A stretch of DNA of 6,849 nucleotides from Acidimicrobiaceae bacterium. Lineage in GTDB: Bacteria > Actinomycetota > Acidimicrobiia > Acidimicrobiales > Microtrichaceae. The stretch's first letter is position 1. Each line of letters opens with the position of its first letter. The DNA is taken from contig DORQ01000065.1 in the NCBI GenBank assembly GCA_003514205.1, forward strand, positions 2,895 through 9,743, in the 5' to 3' direction. This document shows, one piece after another, positions 1-5,241 of the stretch. The notes beneath the pieces are model-generated. The model saw nothing but the letters and a program-made list of their open reading frames with translations. It had not been told where the DNA came from and searched no databases. The position numbers were made by a program, and so were the translations under genes.

Positions 1-27
1 TGCTCTATCCAATTGAGCTACGAGCGC
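1..27 (-). tRNA. tRNA 5' part, probably tRNA-Arg, cut by window edge
   Basis: Read on the minus strand, bases 27 to 1 give a 7-nt acceptor strand GCGCTCG, then TA, a D stem GCTC, a D loop containing TTGG, the closing GAGC and one more base, at which point the window ends. This is the first 27 nt of a canonical tRNA. The D-arm wording (GCTCAATTGGATAGAGCA) is the one commonly seen in bacterial tRNA-Arg, but the anticodon lies outside the window, so the amino acid is inferred. The rpf-like gene lies upstream in the same direction. Confidence 0.75.
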
Positions 28-37
28 AGCGGAGGAG

Positions 38-43
38 AGTGTA
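38..43 (-). promoter_or_regulatory. possible -10 element for the edge tRNA
   Basis: On the minus strand TACACT lies 10 bases before the first base of the tRNA, which would put transcription start about 4-5 nt upstream of the mature 5' end. No convincing -35 is visible 16-18 bases further up. Weak call. If it is wrong, the tRNA may be transcribed through from the rpf-like gene, since I see no intrinsic terminator between them (28-110). Confidence 0.3.
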
Positions 44-110
44 GACGAGTGTCAGGAGCCAGCGAAAGCGACTACCGATGTGGCGGCTCAGCTACCAATC
101 CTCCTCAGGA

Positions 111-536
111 TTACATCTTTCGTCCGCACACTGGCCACGGGCTTCGACCACGCTGTGAGTAGAGGGCCCGAGCCATTGCATCTTGCACCTCGGCTGGCGC
201 ACTTGACGGGGCGACACCGACATAGGCCGGAAGTGTGTTCTTGGCAACACCGTTCCAGGTTCGCTGATCAAACTGGTAGAGGCCCATGTAGGTGCCGCTC
301 TTTGATCGGGCCTTTGGGTTATTGGTGCTCTCGCACTTCGCGAGGCGATAGAGCTGAGCATCGGACAGGGAGTTCGCTGAACTGAGGCTGGCCAATTGGG
401 CTTGTTGAGCCTGTTGTGATTCAGCAGCGCCCTGAGCGACGAGGAACTGTGTCTCTGGAGTGCATCCAAGTCCGGCAACAGCCAGAAGGAAGGTGGCGCC
501 GGCAATCGCGCGAGTTGTTCGATTGATTGGTTTCAT
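111..536 (-). CDS. small lipoprotein-like Rpf/transglycosylase-like protein
   Basis: A 141-residue exported protein of the resuscitation-promoting-factor (Rpf) type, whose family is lysozyme/transglycosylase-like and cleaves peptidoglycan outside the membrane. The N-terminus is basic (K2, R6, R9), followed by a hydrophobic stretch (10-24) ending in A-G-L-G-C25, an acceptable but not classical lipobox. A Gln/Ala/Ser-rich linker covers about 30-56. The Rpf domain covers 57-139: LAKCES carries the presumed catalytic Glu69, GLYQFDQRTW (85-94) matches the family's GLQFxxxTW, and C68 plus C137 (in WPVCG) are placed to form the family disulfide. The ATG at 536 is chosen because AAGGA lies 5 bases upstream and the signal peptide then starts at once. 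The reading frame is open back to an ATG at 596, which has no ribosome site. The protein ends right after the Rpf domain, so there are no LysM, DUF348 or G5 modules. Domain call firm; physiological role inferred. Confidence 0.87.
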   Translation of the reverse strand: MKPINRTTRAIAGATFLLAVAGLGCTPETQFLVAQGAAESQQAQQAQLASLSSANSLSDAQLYRLAKCESTNNPKARSKSGTYMGLYQFDQRTWNGVAKNTLPAYVGVAPSSAPAEVQDAMARALYSQRGRSPWPVCGRKM

Positions 537-853
537 GTCTGTCCTTCTTTCGTTTCGAGCGATGTGAGCTCGGCAATCGAGGCAGATGACGATCATCCGG
601 ATTTGTGGAACGAACTGGGAGTTCGAAGGGAAGCCACAAATGCGCGCTTCGATTGTTTCAGTTGTAAGTAGACGATGACATTCTTAGGTCAATTGTTACA
701 GTTTCGCAACAAACTAGACTGTGACATTGGACACAGAAGACAATGGGGGACAGTCGAACGTGCTCAAAAGCAACGCAGGGAAGAATCGGTCCACATACGA
801 GGCCCTCGGAGTTTGACTCTGCTGAAACCCTGAAAAATGGCTGGGCCCTGGGC
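537..853. other. gene-free region upstream of rpf-like gene
   Basis: Apart from the leader hairpin (601-641) I find no coding gene here; the open frames present lack ribosome sites and run into the tRNA. On the minus strand a candidate -35 TTGACC (686-691) is followed by no good -10 at normal spacing. GTCACA (721-726) and GTAACA (695-700) are same-direction copies of GTMACA, with their starts 26 bases apart. Such hexamers resemble half-sites of the actinobacterial response regulator MtrA, which is known to act on rpf and other cell-wall genes. The spacing is not the usual one, so this is only a hint. Confidence 0.3.
601..641 (-). promoter_or_regulatory. structured leader element upstream of rpf-like gene
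   Basis: In the presumed 5' UTR of the rpf-like gene there is a two-tier hairpin. The outer stem is ATTTGTGG/CCACAAAT (8 perfect pairs; plus-strand 601-608 and 634-641). The inner stem is CGAACT/AGTTCG (6 perfect pairs; 611-616 and 620-625) with a 3-nt loop. The asymmetric internal loop is CTTCCCTT on one side and TT on the other in minus-strand RNA. It lies 65-105 bases before the start codon. CCUUC in the internal loop and inner stem base can pair with GAAGG of the ribosome site (543-547), so a start-blocking alternative fold is possible. It does not match any riboswitch class I can recognise, including the c-di-AMP ydaO type known before some rpf genes. Confidence 0.45.
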
Positions 854-895
854 AAAAAAGGAATCGAGAGCCCGGCAGGACCGGACTCTCGATTC
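854..895 (-). terminator. strong intrinsic terminator after the tRNA-Ser pair
   Basis: On the minus strand GAATCGAGAG (895-886) pairs perfectly with CTCTCGATTC (870-861). One G-U pair and a CCGG/CCGG inner stem extend it to 15 continuous pairs around a 5-nt loop (876-880). After one C, six T residues follow (859-854). This is a textbook rho-independent terminator, starting 3 bases after the CCA end of tRNA-Ser(GCT). It is the only strong one I see downstream of pheA, so it probably ends the whole pheA-tRNA-tRNA transcript. Confidence 0.93.
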
Positions 896-898
896 ACG

Positions 899-992
899 TG
901 GCGGAGAGGGTGGGATTCGAACCCACGGACCACCTTGCGGCAGTCACCTTCTTAGCAGGAAGGCCCGATCGACCGAACTCCGGCACCTCTCC
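899..992 (-). tRNA. tRNA-Ser(GCT), CCA encoded
   Basis: The minus strand reads 5' acceptor GGAGAGG (992-986), D arm, anticodon stem CCTTC/GAAGG with loop CTGCTAA, so anticodon GCT (serine codons AGC/AGU). A long variable arm typical of class II tRNA-Ser follows, then the T arm with GGTTCGAATCC and 3' acceptor CCTCTCC (909-903). Discriminator G and an encoded CCA (901-899) complete 94 nt. It is followed directly by an intrinsic terminator. Confidence 0.96.
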
Positions 993-1061
993 AATTCGGG
1001 CGTCACTCTATCGGCAACAACCCAGGTATCACCATACCAATTCGCTGTGACCGTTTCGCCA

Positions 1062-1078
1062 CCGCTGCGATGCAGCGG
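1062..1078 (-). repeat. 7-bp hairpin at the 3' end of tRNA-Ser(TGA)
   Basis: CCGCTGC and GCAGCGG form a perfect 7-bp stem with a 3-nt loop. The stem uses the discriminator and the last two acceptor bases of tRNA-Ser(TGA) (1076-1078) as its 5' side. No T-run follows, so it is not an intrinsic terminator. It would compete with the acceptor stem in the precursor and may affect 3' trimming. Confidence 0.5.
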
Positions 1079-1160
1079 AGAGAGGGGGATTCGAACCCCC
1101 GGAGGCTTGCACCTCGACGGTTTTCAAGACCGTTGCAATCGTCCACTCTGCCATCTCTCC
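1076..1160 (-). tRNA. tRNA-Ser(TGA), CCA not encoded
   Basis: The minus strand reads 5' acceptor GGAGAGA (1160-1154), D arm, anticodon stem ACGGT/ACCGT with loop CTTGAAA, so anticodon TGA (serine codon UCA and wobble partners). A long class II variable arm, T stem GGGGG/CCCCC with TTCGAAT loop, 3' acceptor TCTCTCC (1083-1077) and discriminator G (1076) follow. The next three bases read CTG, so CCA must be added after processing, unlike the neighbouring tRNA-Ser. Its 5' end is only 5 bases past the pheA stop codon, so it is probably released from a pheA read-through transcript by RNase P. Confidence 0.96.
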
Positions 1161-1165
1161 GTGGA

Positions 1166-2122
1166 TCAGGTTAGCGAGTCCGGAGACCTCACCGCGTCGT
1201 GTAACTCACGAATCCACTTTTCGACCTGTTCTGACTCCTGAATGACGGAGGATTCGCTGACGGTATCTCCGAACTCAGCTCTGGGATATGACCCCAAGAA
1301 GCGCACCTCGTGTGACTGTTTGAGGGCCCGCAAGCAATCAGTGATGACAGGATCCGCTACGTGTCCGGCGAACTCGAGAATGAAGCAATAGTCGCCCAGC
1401 GATTGTTTGGTGGGACGGGAGAGCAACAACGAGAGATTGATCCTCCGTGCTGCGAACTCCTGAAGAATGGACAGGAGAGATCCGGGCGCATCAGCTCGTT
1501 GGAACACCACGATGCTGGTCTTATCTCGTCCCGTTGGTGCGGGAATACCTCGGGGACCTACCAGCATGAAGCGGGTCGCGTTCTCCTCATGATCCTCGAT
1601 GTCGGTCGCCAGAACCTCAAGCCCATACACCTCAGCCGCCAACCGGTTCGAGATTGCACCGAGGCCCGAATCACCTCGTTGTGCGACTAACCGCGCTGCC
1701 TCAGCAGTGGAGACTGCGGCCTCAAAAGTGGCAGTGGGTACGTTGGTGCGCAGCCAGTCGCGGCATTGGGCATGTGCATGCGGAAACGAAAGCACTGAGG
1801 TCACCTCGCCGAGCGTGACCCCTGGTCGCACCAACAGGTTCATTTCCACTGGGAGGACAACCTCGCGCTGAATGTGCAACTCCACGTCGAATGCAAGCGT
1901 GTCCATGGTGACGTTCACCGTGCCTTCGATGGCGTTCTCAACAGCCACGAAGCCAAACTCCAACGAACCGGATTCCACGGCGTAGAGAATCTCTGCGAAT
2001 GAGTCCATGGGCACCAGCTCCGCTGCTGCGAGATCAGGTTGGGTTCGGAGGGCCTGTTCGGTAAAGGTGCCTACGGGTCCCAAGAAACCAATCCGAGCGG
2101 TGGCAGGCACTAAGTCATACAT
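1166..2122 (-). CDS. pheA: prephenate dehydratase
   Basis: A 318-residue monofunctional prephenate dehydratase: prephenate to phenylpyruvate, water and CO2, the committed step to phenylalanine, in the cytosol. The catalytic domain (about 10-190) shows GFLGPVGTFTEQA (12-24), VENAIEG (61-67), HAHAQC (115-120) and the signature ENATRF (180-185) with the expected catalytic Thr183. A C-terminal ACT domain (about 202-280) would bind phenylalanine; its two ligand motifs read GSLL (214-217, family GALV) and LSRP (234-237, family ESRP). A polar tail of about 35 residues follows. There is no chorismate mutase domain. The ATG at 2122 has no near ribosome site, and an in-frame TGA two codons upstream blocks extension. 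A TAGCGT seven bases before it suggests a leaderless start. The gene runs into two tRNA-Ser genes and is divergent from an aminotransferase gene that may or may not be related in function. Confidence 0.96.
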   Translation of the reverse strand: MYDLVPATARIGFLGPVGTFTEQALRTQPDLAAAELVPMDSFAEILYAVESGSLEFGFVAVENAIEGTVNVTMDTLAFDVELHIQREVVLPVEMNLLVRPGVTLGEVTSVLSFPHAHAQCRDWLRTNVPTATFEAAVSTAEAARLVAQRGDSGLGAISNRLAAEVYGLEVLATDIEDHEENATRFMLVGPRGIPAPTGRDKTSIVVFQRADAPGSLLSILQEFAARRINLSLLLSRPTKQSLGDYCFILEFAGHVADPVITDCLRALKQSHEVRFLGSYPRAEFGDTVSESSVIQESEQVEKWIRELHDAVRSPDSLT

Positions 2123-2129
2123 GGGTCAC

Positions 2130-2135
2130 ACGCTA
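2130..2135 (-). promoter_or_regulatory. putative -10 for leaderless pheA
   Basis: TAGCGT (minus strand) fits the TAnnnT pattern and lies 7 bases before the pheA ATG, which would place transcription start at the A of the start codon. No -35 match is visible. The nearest purine-rich ribosome-site-like run (AGGAAGGGG) is 17 bases from the ATG, too far for use. Confidence 0.35.
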
Positions 2136-2197
2136 CTGGCCCCTTCCTGGGGGCACGCATGATTGGCGCGTTGAAACTGGAGACAAAGCTGCGCCGC

Positions 2198-2219
2198 ACA
2201 GTTTGGCGCGCCACACTGT
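2198..2219. promoter_or_regulatory. 22-bp palindrome, candidate operator
   Basis: The core TGGCGCGCCA (2204-2213) is a perfect 10-bp palindrome. One mismatched pair (2203/2214) is followed by perfect outer arms ACAGT (2198-2202) and ACTGT (2215-2219), giving a 22-bp element with 10 of 11 pairs matched. It lies between divergent pheA and the aminotransferase gene, 45 bases before the latter's ATG. TTGGCGCG occurs again at 2163-2170, exactly 40 bases earlier. A dimeric regulator site is the natural reading; no regulator gene is adjacent. Confidence 0.5.
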
Positions 2220-2224
2220 TGAGA

Positions 2225-2243
2225 GCCGTCTGGTTTGGACGGC
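2225..2243 (+). promoter_or_regulatory. small stem-loop in aminotransferase leader
   Basis: GCCGTC (2225-2230) and GACGGC (2238-2243) form a 6-bp perfect stem with a 7-nt loop. It ends 7 bases before the ribosome site GAAAGG (2250-2255), which is 8 bases from the ATG at 2264. It has no T-run and is not a terminator; it may influence translation or mRNA stability. Confidence 0.35.
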
Positions 2244-2263
2244 GACTGAGAAAGGTCTGAACG

Positions 2264-3529
2264 ATGTCTCATTTGGCTCCTGTGTGGTTCAAGCTCACTG
2301 ATCTTGAGGTTGTGTCCGGCGAAGGTTGTTGGGTCACAACAACCTCAGGAGATCGATATCTCGACTTCACCAGCGGAATCGCAGTGACGAGCACTGGGCA
2401 CTGCCATCCAACAGTGGTGGCAGCCATCCAAGAACAGGCAGCGAAGTTCATTCACGCCCAAGTGAACTGTTATACCCACACGGGTCTTGGCAAGCTCGGC
2501 GCAACACTTGCTGAGCTGACGCCGGAGGGGATTGACACGTTCTTCTTCGCGAACTCTGGAGCCGAAGCCACCGAAGGCGCCGTGAAGTTGGCGAAGCAGG
2601 CAACGGGACGCCAGAACGTGATCGTGTTCGCCGGCTCATTTCACGGCAGAACCCATCTGGCAATGGCGATGACTACTTCGAAGACCAGTTACCGAGCAGG
2701 GCATTCGCCGTTGCCGAGCGGGGTGTTTGTGGCACCGTTCCCCACATCGGTGGGCCTCGGCACTCAGGAGGAACGAATCGATCAGTGCCTCTGGGGTCTG
2801 AAACATCTGCTCCTCTCACAAACTGCGCCAGCCGAAACTGCCGCCATCATTTTGGAGCCGGTACTTGGCGAAGGTGGCTACGAACCAGCGCCGAAGCGCT
2901 TTCTTGAGGGCATCATGGAGATCTGCCGCGAGCACGGCATCTTGTTCATCGCTGATGAAGTGCAATGCGGGTTTGGACGCACTGGGTCGTTCTTTGCCGT
3001 GGAGCAATCGGGCATCATTCCCGACATTTTGGTGATGGCGAAAGGTATTGCCTCGGGGTTTCCCATCTCAGCGATTGGATCGACTTCGGAGATCATGGCG
3101 AAGTGGCCAACTGGTTCCCATGGCGGAACCTATGGCGGCAATCCCATTGGTTGCGCTGCAGCCCTTGCCACGATCGATGTGATGAGGGCCCCAGGATTCA
3201 TGGAGAACGTGGTTGCCCGTGGCGAGCAGTTGCGCGCAGGGTTGTCCAAGATAGCTGTGGAGCATCCAGTGATCTGCGACGTACGAGGCCCAGGGCTGAT
3301 GGTGGCGGCAGAGTTCCGCGATCCTGAGAACGGCAGTCCCGACGGCGCTCGAGTGGCGGCTGTTCTCGCCCATTGCCGCGATGAGGCGAACCTTTTGCTG
3401 ATGAATGCCGGTACCTATGGGAATGTGATCCGATTCATGCCCCCACTTGTGGTCACAGAGGCGGAGATGGAGATGGCGCTCACCGCAGTTGGTAAGGCCG
3501 TTGCCGCAACGGCCTTTTCGGAGTCGTAG
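2264..3529 (+). CDS. class III (GabT-like) PLP aminotransferase
   Basis: A 421-residue pyridoxal-phosphate enzyme of the class III (omega) aminotransferase family, moving an amino group from a terminal amine or amino acid such as 4-aminobutyrate or acetylornithine to a keto acid. Visible landmarks: SGIAV and GHCHP (37-49), NSGAEA (97-102) for phosphate binding, SFHGRT (125-130) with a ring-stacking aromatic, LEPVLGEGG (197-205), IADEVQCGFGRTG (229-241) with Asp231 pairing to the PLP ring nitrogen, MAKGIASGFP (258-267) with Schiff-base Lys260, and GGTYGGNP (287-294). Length is normal for the family. The ATG is supported by AAAGG 8 bases upstream. The wording is closest to 4-aminobutyrate aminotransferases, but class III substrates cannot be read from motifs, so no symbol is given. 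It appears monocistronic: the next genes are convergent. A terminator-like hairpin sits in its last codons. Confidence 0.93.
   Translation: MSHLAPVWFKLTDLEVVSGEGCWVTTTSGDRYLDFTSGIAVTSTGHCHPTVVAAIQEQAAKFIHAQVNCYTHTGLGKLGATLAELTPEGIDTFFFANSGAEATEGAVKLAKQATGRQNVIVFAGSFHGRTHLAMAMTTSKTSYRAGHSPLPSGVFVAPFPTSVGLGTQEERIDQCLWGLKHLLLSQTAPAETAAIILEPVLGEGGYEPAPKRFLEGIMEICREHGILFIADEVQCGFGRTGSFFAVEQSGIIPDILVMAKGIASGFPISAIGSTSEIMAKWPTGSHGGTYGGNPIGCAAALATIDVMRAPGFMENVVARGEQLRAGLSKIAVEHPVICDVRGPGLMVAAEFRDPENGSPDGARVAAVLAHCRDEANLLLMNAGTYGNVIRFMPPLVVTEAEMEMALTAVGKAVAATAFSES
3494..3518 (+). terminator. terminator-like hairpin inside the aminotransferase 3' end
   Basis: AAGGCCGTTG (3494-3503) and CAACGGCCTT (3507-3516) form a perfect 10-bp stem with a 3-nt loop, and the 3' arm continues into a run of four T (3515-3518). 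It lies 9-36 bases before the end of the reading frame and encodes part of the C-terminal tail. No alternative terminator is visible in the 53 bases between the stop and the convergent gene. The T-run is short, so efficiency is uncertain. Confidence 0.5.
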
Positions 3530-3582
3530 GCGCCGGGGGTTCGGAGGGTGCGGCACATCCGCAACAGCGATTACAACCCCAA

Positions 3583-4044
3583 TTACCGCTCGCCCGAAGG
3601 CTCTTGCTGGAGAAGGTCGGCGTCTACGAGGTCCTGAGGTCTGCCGGCGGCCCGCTTGTTAGCGATGAGATCTTCGACTGAGATGAAACCCGCTTCGACA
3701 CCGCCGACGTCGATCATTACACGCTTTGGCCAGCACTCATCGAAGGTGATGCCAGAGATAGTTGTCAGAAGATCAATCCGGATCGGTGCATACCCGAGTT
3801 GGACCACGACCTCAGGCTCAAGGAAGTCCGCTGCGCGAAGCCCCACCGAACTCATTCCGAAGTCATTGAGGGCCAAGATGAGCCGTTCTGCGTTAGTCGG
3901 GTCGATGAGAACCCAGATGTCAAGGTCCTTGGTTGCACGCGGATGCCCGTGAGCAGCGACTGCGTAGCCTCCAACGACCAAGTAGCGGACGTCACGCCTG
4001 GCGCAGCACTCGATAAACTCGACAAAGTCTTGAGTCAGTCGCAT
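3583..4044 (-). CDS. MNT-fold nucleotidyltransferase (AbiEii/DUF6036-like)
   Basis: A 153-residue protein of the small nucleotidyltransferase class found in toxin-antitoxin and defence-type modules, whose members transfer a nucleotide to a protein or tRNA. VVGGYAVAAHG (23-33) carries the GG of the NTase fold, R36-A-T38-K-D40-L-D42 gives the metal-binding DxD pair, and RIDLL supplies a third Asp at 91. Near the end VEDLIANKRAAGRPQDLVD (123-141) matches the K-x(4)-RxxD tail common to this family. The frame is open to an ATG at 4137, but the ATG at 4044 has GGAG seven bases upstream and gives the family-like N-terminus, so it is preferred. Its first 53 bases overlap the end of the upstream small gene, indicating translational coupling. 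Family call good; substrate and toxin-or-antitoxin role unknown. Confidence 0.82.
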   Translation of the reverse strand: MRLTQDFVEFIECCARRDVRYLVVGGYAVAAHGHPRATKDLDIWVLIDPTNAERLILALNDFGMSSVGLRAADFLEPEVVVQLGYAPIRIDLLTTISGITFDECWPKRVMIDVGGVEAGFISVEDLIANKRAAGRPQDLVDADLLQQEPSGER

Positions 4045-4183
4045 CTGCACACTCCAAACTGAGTTCGGTCGCCATCGCAAGTCGATCCTCGGGTGACTGC
4101 TGGCGCCAGTAGTCGGCCCACGAGTGGTCGAGGTCATTGAGGCCTCGCTTGGTGGCGACGATAGCGATCCGTTTCACCTTCAC
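3992..4183 (-). CDS. small partner protein of the nucleotidyltransferase
   Basis: A 63-residue protein read from GTG at 4183 (or GTG at 4177, two codons on) to TGA at 3992. After a short basic N-terminus (VKVKR), it has the pattern DYWRQQSPEDRLAMATEL (24-41) and ends RLCRVYRVLRQA (52-63). From memory of actinobacterial and other genomes, short proteins with YWLSxTPEERL near the middle and RLQRVYRV at the end commonly sit directly before small nucleotidyltransferases; I could not search to confirm this. The 53-base overlap with the downstream NTase supports a coupled pair. The ribosome site is weak (AGG 10 bases before the first GTG), so the start is uncertain. The frame is open upstream to 4330, but that part lies inside the desaturase gene and looks non-coding. 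Mostly helical; no catalytic motif seen. Confidence 0.62.
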   Translation of the reverse strand: MKVKRIAIVATKRGLNDLDHSWADYWRQQSPEDRLAMATELSLECADATDSRLCRVYRVLRQA

Positions 4184-4230
4184 AGGATACAAGCCTGCTT
4201 CGGTGTGGGGCGCGAGTTGTGGGAGATCTC

Positions 4231-5235
4231 TCAGGGCTGAGCTTGAGTAGGTTGTGACTCCGCGGGACGAGCGCTCGCGGCCGCCCAGAAACTTCGGTAG
4301 CTCGGATATTCGATGGCATCTGGAATCCACCCAGCCGTTCGGAGCGCTTCGTGAAGACGCGGGAGATTCTGAAACGGAACACCGATGTCGACATGGTGGG
4401 CAAGGTGCCAGCCAGTGTTATAGGGCACGATCCAAAAGCGTGCCATGGGCGACTGGGCAATCACATGGGTGGTGAGTCGCCGATCACTGGACTTGGTTGC
4501 GCCACCATGCTCCGCGATCGCCCGGAGGCGGTTGATCACCCGCCAAGTAGTCATCCATGGGGCGAGCCACAACAGCGGCCACACCAGCGGGTAGCCGGCG
4601 AAGGCAAACCCGGTCGCAATCACTGCCTGGCAGCCCAGAATTCGCAACGCTAAACCACGGGACGAGGGGCTCTTCAGGGCAAGCAGGAGCCCCTTGAGGT
4701 TCTTCCATCCAGAGGAGCCAAACGCGTCGCGCCGGAGTTTGCGATGCCAAGAAGCCTTGGTGATGGGGTAGCCAGCGTAGAGCGCAAGGTCGGGTTCATT
4801 CGGGCCGAACTCCTCTTTGTGGTGAGCCATATGACCCCGCCGGTACGCATCAAGGGGAACAAAGGCGGGGTAGGCAACGAACCACTTCCCAACAAAGTCA
4901 TTCAGTTTTCGATTGGGCAGGAGTAGTCGGTGGGCTGCCTCGTGGCCGAGGATCGCGAACATCGAGAACGCTCGACCCATCAAGAAAAACGCAACCACCC
5001 AGGCGAGTGGGTGATGGAGCCACAGCGCCACCACAATGACTCCCACCGATTGAACCCACACGCCAATGATGTTGAAGACGTTCCGAATGCCGTGCGTGCG
5101 GTAGAGATCGGAGCGGAGCTGGCCGAGCGGCCGACCGTTTGCAGCGAACTCACTCGTGGGGAACACGGCGGGGAGGTCGGCGGGAGCGGGGATGAGCGAA
5201 CCTGAGGAGAAAGGTGCGCGGCTCGCGGTGTGCAT
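4231..5235 (-). CDS. membrane fatty-acid desaturase-like di-iron protein
   Basis: A 334-residue integral membrane protein of the fatty acid desaturase superfamily, which uses two irons, O2 and electrons to desaturate or hydroxylate acyl chains or related lipids. All three histidine boxes are present: GHEAAH (H98, H102), HMAHH (H135, H138, H139) and HLAHH (H277, H280, H281). AEHGG adds His243, a position often used as an extra ligand. Hydrophobic segments lie at about 54-73, 77-97 and 196-230 in the usual two-hairpin layout. The first 45 residues are soluble; there is no fused ferredoxin or cytochrome b5, so a separate electron donor is needed. The ATG at 5235 has no ribosome site, but TAACAT ends 6 bases before it, fitting a leaderless start. 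It is divergent from a PaaX-type regulator across 41 bases and probably controlled by it. Ketolase or hydroxylase activity cannot be excluded. Confidence 0.9.
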   Translation of the reverse strand: MHTASRAPFSSGSLIPAPADLPAVFPTSEFAANGRPLGQLRSDLYRTHGIRNVFNIIGVWVQSVGVIVVALWLHHPLAWVVAFFLMGRAFSMFAILGHEAAHRLLLPNRKLNDFVGKWFVAYPAFVPLDAYRRGHMAHHKEEFGPNEPDLALYAGYPITKASWHRKLRRDAFGSSGWKNLKGLLLALKSPSSRGLALRILGCQAVIATGFAFAGYPLVWPLLWLAPWMTTWRVINRLRAIAEHGGATKSSDRRLTTHVIAQSPMARFWIVPYNTGWHLAHHVDIGVPFQNLPRLHEALRTAGWIPDAIEYPSYRSFWAAASARPAESQPTQAQP

Positions 5236-5241
5236 TCCACG

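Noticed and set aside
1..27. tRNA-associated integration site
   Set aside because: No integrase, repeated tRNA 3' end or other mobile gene is visible in the window.
537..596. Longer rpf-like start at ATG 596
   Set aside because: It has no ribosome site and adds 20 residues before a clear signal peptide; the ATG at 536 has AAGGA five bases upstream.
658..955. Open frames on both strands upstream of the rpf-like gene
   Set aside because: They run into the tRNA-Ser gene and terminator and show no ribosome site or protein-like composition.
1025..1038. GGTAT/ATACC inverted repeat between the tRNAs
   Set aside because: Five pairs only, with no T-run and no promoter context; likely chance.
837..1241. 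134-codon plus-strand frame across the tRNA pair
   Set aside because: It is antisense to two tRNAs and the end of pheA; the apparent repeats in the peptide come from the similar T arms.
2139..2154. GCCCC/GGGGC inverted repeat upstream of pheA
   Set aside because: A short homopolymer-like stem, better explained as the purine-rich run upstream of a leaderless start.
3068..3556. 162-codon minus-strand frame over the aminotransferase
   Set aside because: It is a shadow of a well-conserved PLP enzyme with low-complexity His/Arg-rich translation.
3549..3563. TGCGG/CCGCA hairpin between the convergent genes
   Set aside because: A five-pair stem without a T-run on either strand; too weak to call a terminator.
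4045..4137. N-terminal extension of the nucleotidyltransferase to ATG 4137
   Set aside because: The extra 31 residues look unlike the family and overlap the coding part of the small partner gene; GGAG supports the ATG at 4044.
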